This document shows positions 19,059 through 20,033 of a DNA stretch of 20,033 bases, piece by piece. How positions within the stretch are numbered: the first letter of the stretch is position 1; every line of letters starts with the position of its first letter. The DNA lies in NCBI GenBank assembly GCA_001642005.1, contig LWCA01000695.1, forward strand, positions 1 through 20,033, given 5' to 3'. Below the pieces are notes generated by a model. That model was not told the origin of the DNA. It saw nothing but the letters and a program-made list of their open reading frames with translations, and made no database searches. The DNA comes from Intoshia linei. Its lineage: Eukaryota > Orthonectida > Rhopaluridae. A program made the translations under genes and the position numbers.

Positions 19059-19580
19059 CAGTGGTTCACATTTCAAATAGTATAAGGACCCCATTTCAAA
19101 ATATTTATTTTTTTTGAGCCATAAAGGAAACATAAAATATAAAACATTAAAAAAATTAAAAGTTTTTTTCTCATTAGATTTGGTAAAATTGTGTTTTTCA
19201 AAAAAATATTGGATAAATAAGATTTTTCCGTAAAGGGTTGGTAAAATTGGATTTTGAAAAATAATATTGGAAAAAGGGGATTTTTTATTTCTAATTTGGT
19301 AAAATTGAATTTTTCCCTGAGGGTTTGAAATGGTATTTTTTATTTAATTGGTTTAATGGTGGGATAAAATTTGGATTTTTGTAAATAATAATGTAGCTGT
19401 CATCTATGCTTTGTGATAAATTACCAACATCTGGCAACTCTGTAATAAATATTAAAAATTCTCCTATAAAAATAAACAAAAGTTGATAAAATTTTATTTG
19501 AATCTCACGGACCTCCAGGCAGTTTTGTATCACTAGTTTTGTATACCAAGAGGTCCAGGGACCCCAATCTGGAACCACTG
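19059..19580. mobile_element. 522-bp hAT-like MITE
   Basis: The ends are inverted CAGTGGTTC: left CAGTGGTTCACATTTC, right (minus strand) CAGTGGTTCCAGATTGGGG, the CAGTGGTTC type known from hAT-Charlie-like elements. GGACCCC occurs near both ends (19086 and 19558). The flanks CATTATAC (19051-19058) and CATTACAA (19581-19588) match in six of eight positions, consistent with an aged 8-bp duplication. The interior holds a 58-bp tandem repeat and no transposase; the 95-codon minus-strand frame inside it is a chance opening. Confidence 0.65.
19180..19330. repeat. Tandem repeat of 58-bp period inside the MITE
   Basis: TTGGTAAAATTG starts at 19180, 19238 and 19296, exactly 58 bases apart. Each unit continues with a T-run, an ATATTGGA-type block and GATTTTT, diverging in the third, partial copy. 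About two and a half units are present. Confidence 0.7.
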
Positions 19581-20033
19581 CATTACAAGTACAACTGTAT
19601 AATATAAAACAAAATAAAACGTACGCTTGTTTAAATTTCCGATTATAAATTTAACAGAGTTTCTAATCTAAATAAAATGATGCACAAATTTAGACTAACA
19701 GACCGGTTGCATTATTATGTAATGCACCAGACAAAATTAATATCATTAGAAAGAATTTTGATACTTTAAGAATGAGCTACACCCATGGCCGTGAAGACCC
19801 AGCAATAGGCCCGGTCAGATGACAATTATAAGGCCTATAAATTTTTTTTAAATTGAGATGTCTATATAATGTTTAACCCATTGCAACATTGACATAAAAA
19901 TGATGTTTTAATGTGCTTTTTTATAAATGTTATAGTTACGTATATTTTATATTTCACTGACAAATCGTATTATTTATTATTAATTAATTACTTAATTAAT
20001 TGTAATTTAAATTTTAATCAATCAAAATTATAC
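19581..20033. other. Right edge of the window, no gene supported
   Basis: AT-rich DNA with a GC-richer patch at about 19775-19835 (CACCCATGGCCGTGAAGACC, AGGCCCGGTCAGATG, AAGGCCT) that may be another repeat end. The final bases are TTAATTAATTACTTAATTAATT, a simple palindromic AT stretch. No upstream IARS2 exon was recognised, so this is probably IARS2 intron. Confidence 0.4.

Noticed and set aside
19291-19578. 95-codon minus-strand frame
   Set aside because: It lies inside the MITE, spans its right terminal repeat and part of the 58-bp repeat, and reads as chance coding.
1-20033. CRISPR arrays, tRNA or rRNA genes, riboswitches, bacterial operons
   Set aside because: No regularly spaced repeats, cloverleaf or rRNA-like segments were seen, and the gene architecture is clearly eukaryotic.

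Overview
The window is animal nuclear DNA. It is strongly AT-rich, its genes are split by spliceosomal GT-AG introns, and it carries metazoan gene families (a FoxP transcription factor, PRPF6, a mitochondrial-type isoleucyl-tRNA synthetase) and a hAT-type DNA transposon. Most introns are tiny: 34-56 nt in almost every case I could phase, plus a few long exceptions. This points to a small, compact, AT-rich invertebrate genome. Orthonectid-like or similarly reduced animals are possible, but I cannot fix the lineage from sequence alone. There are no prokaryotic features, CRISPR arrays or recognisable RNA genes.

Layout. 1-2634: AT-rich DNA without a supported gene, with two hAT-like transposon ends. 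2735-6681 (+): complete FoxP gene in seven coding exons, with a 1.67 kb first coding intron and then 36-44 nt introns; after splicing it gives one 692-residue frame with zinc finger, leucine zipper and forkhead in the order known for FoxP. 7684-9268 (+): Lys/Asn/Ser-rich protein with a C-terminal domain resembling FAM194 (ERICH6/C3orf20-type). 9269-10543: intergenic, with direct repeats and a perfect hairpin. 10544-12412 (+): an unrecognised eight- or nine-exon gene with a 31-nt microexon. 12438-18692 (-): the C-terminal 275 residues of a mitochondrial isoleucyl-tRNA synthetase, whose 5' exons lie beyond the window.

The most notable arrangement is in the right half. The tRNA synthetase is interrupted by a 5,315-nt intron (13191-18505) exactly between the codons of its conserved IKDR-LYC motif. 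That intron contains an entire intact PRPF6 gene (13303-16050) on the same strand and without introns, a 1,802-bp hAT transposon (16133-17934) bounded by a perfect 8-bp target-site duplication, and a probable 161-bp MITE. A further 522-bp hAT-like MITE with a 58-bp tandem repeat lies upstream of the synthetase exon (19059-19580). An intronless gene nested in a host intron, in a region where every other gene is finely split, suggests that PRPF6 arrived by retroposition and became the functional copy; this is inference.

The genes do not form one pathway. FoxP is a developmental or neuronal transcription factor, PRPF6 is a spliceosomal tri-snRNP bridge protein, and IARS2 charges mitochondrial tRNA-Ile. 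The connection is architectural: extreme compaction (25 bp between convergent stop codons, about 112 bp between the PRPF6 stop and the next host exon) beside local expansion by transposons.
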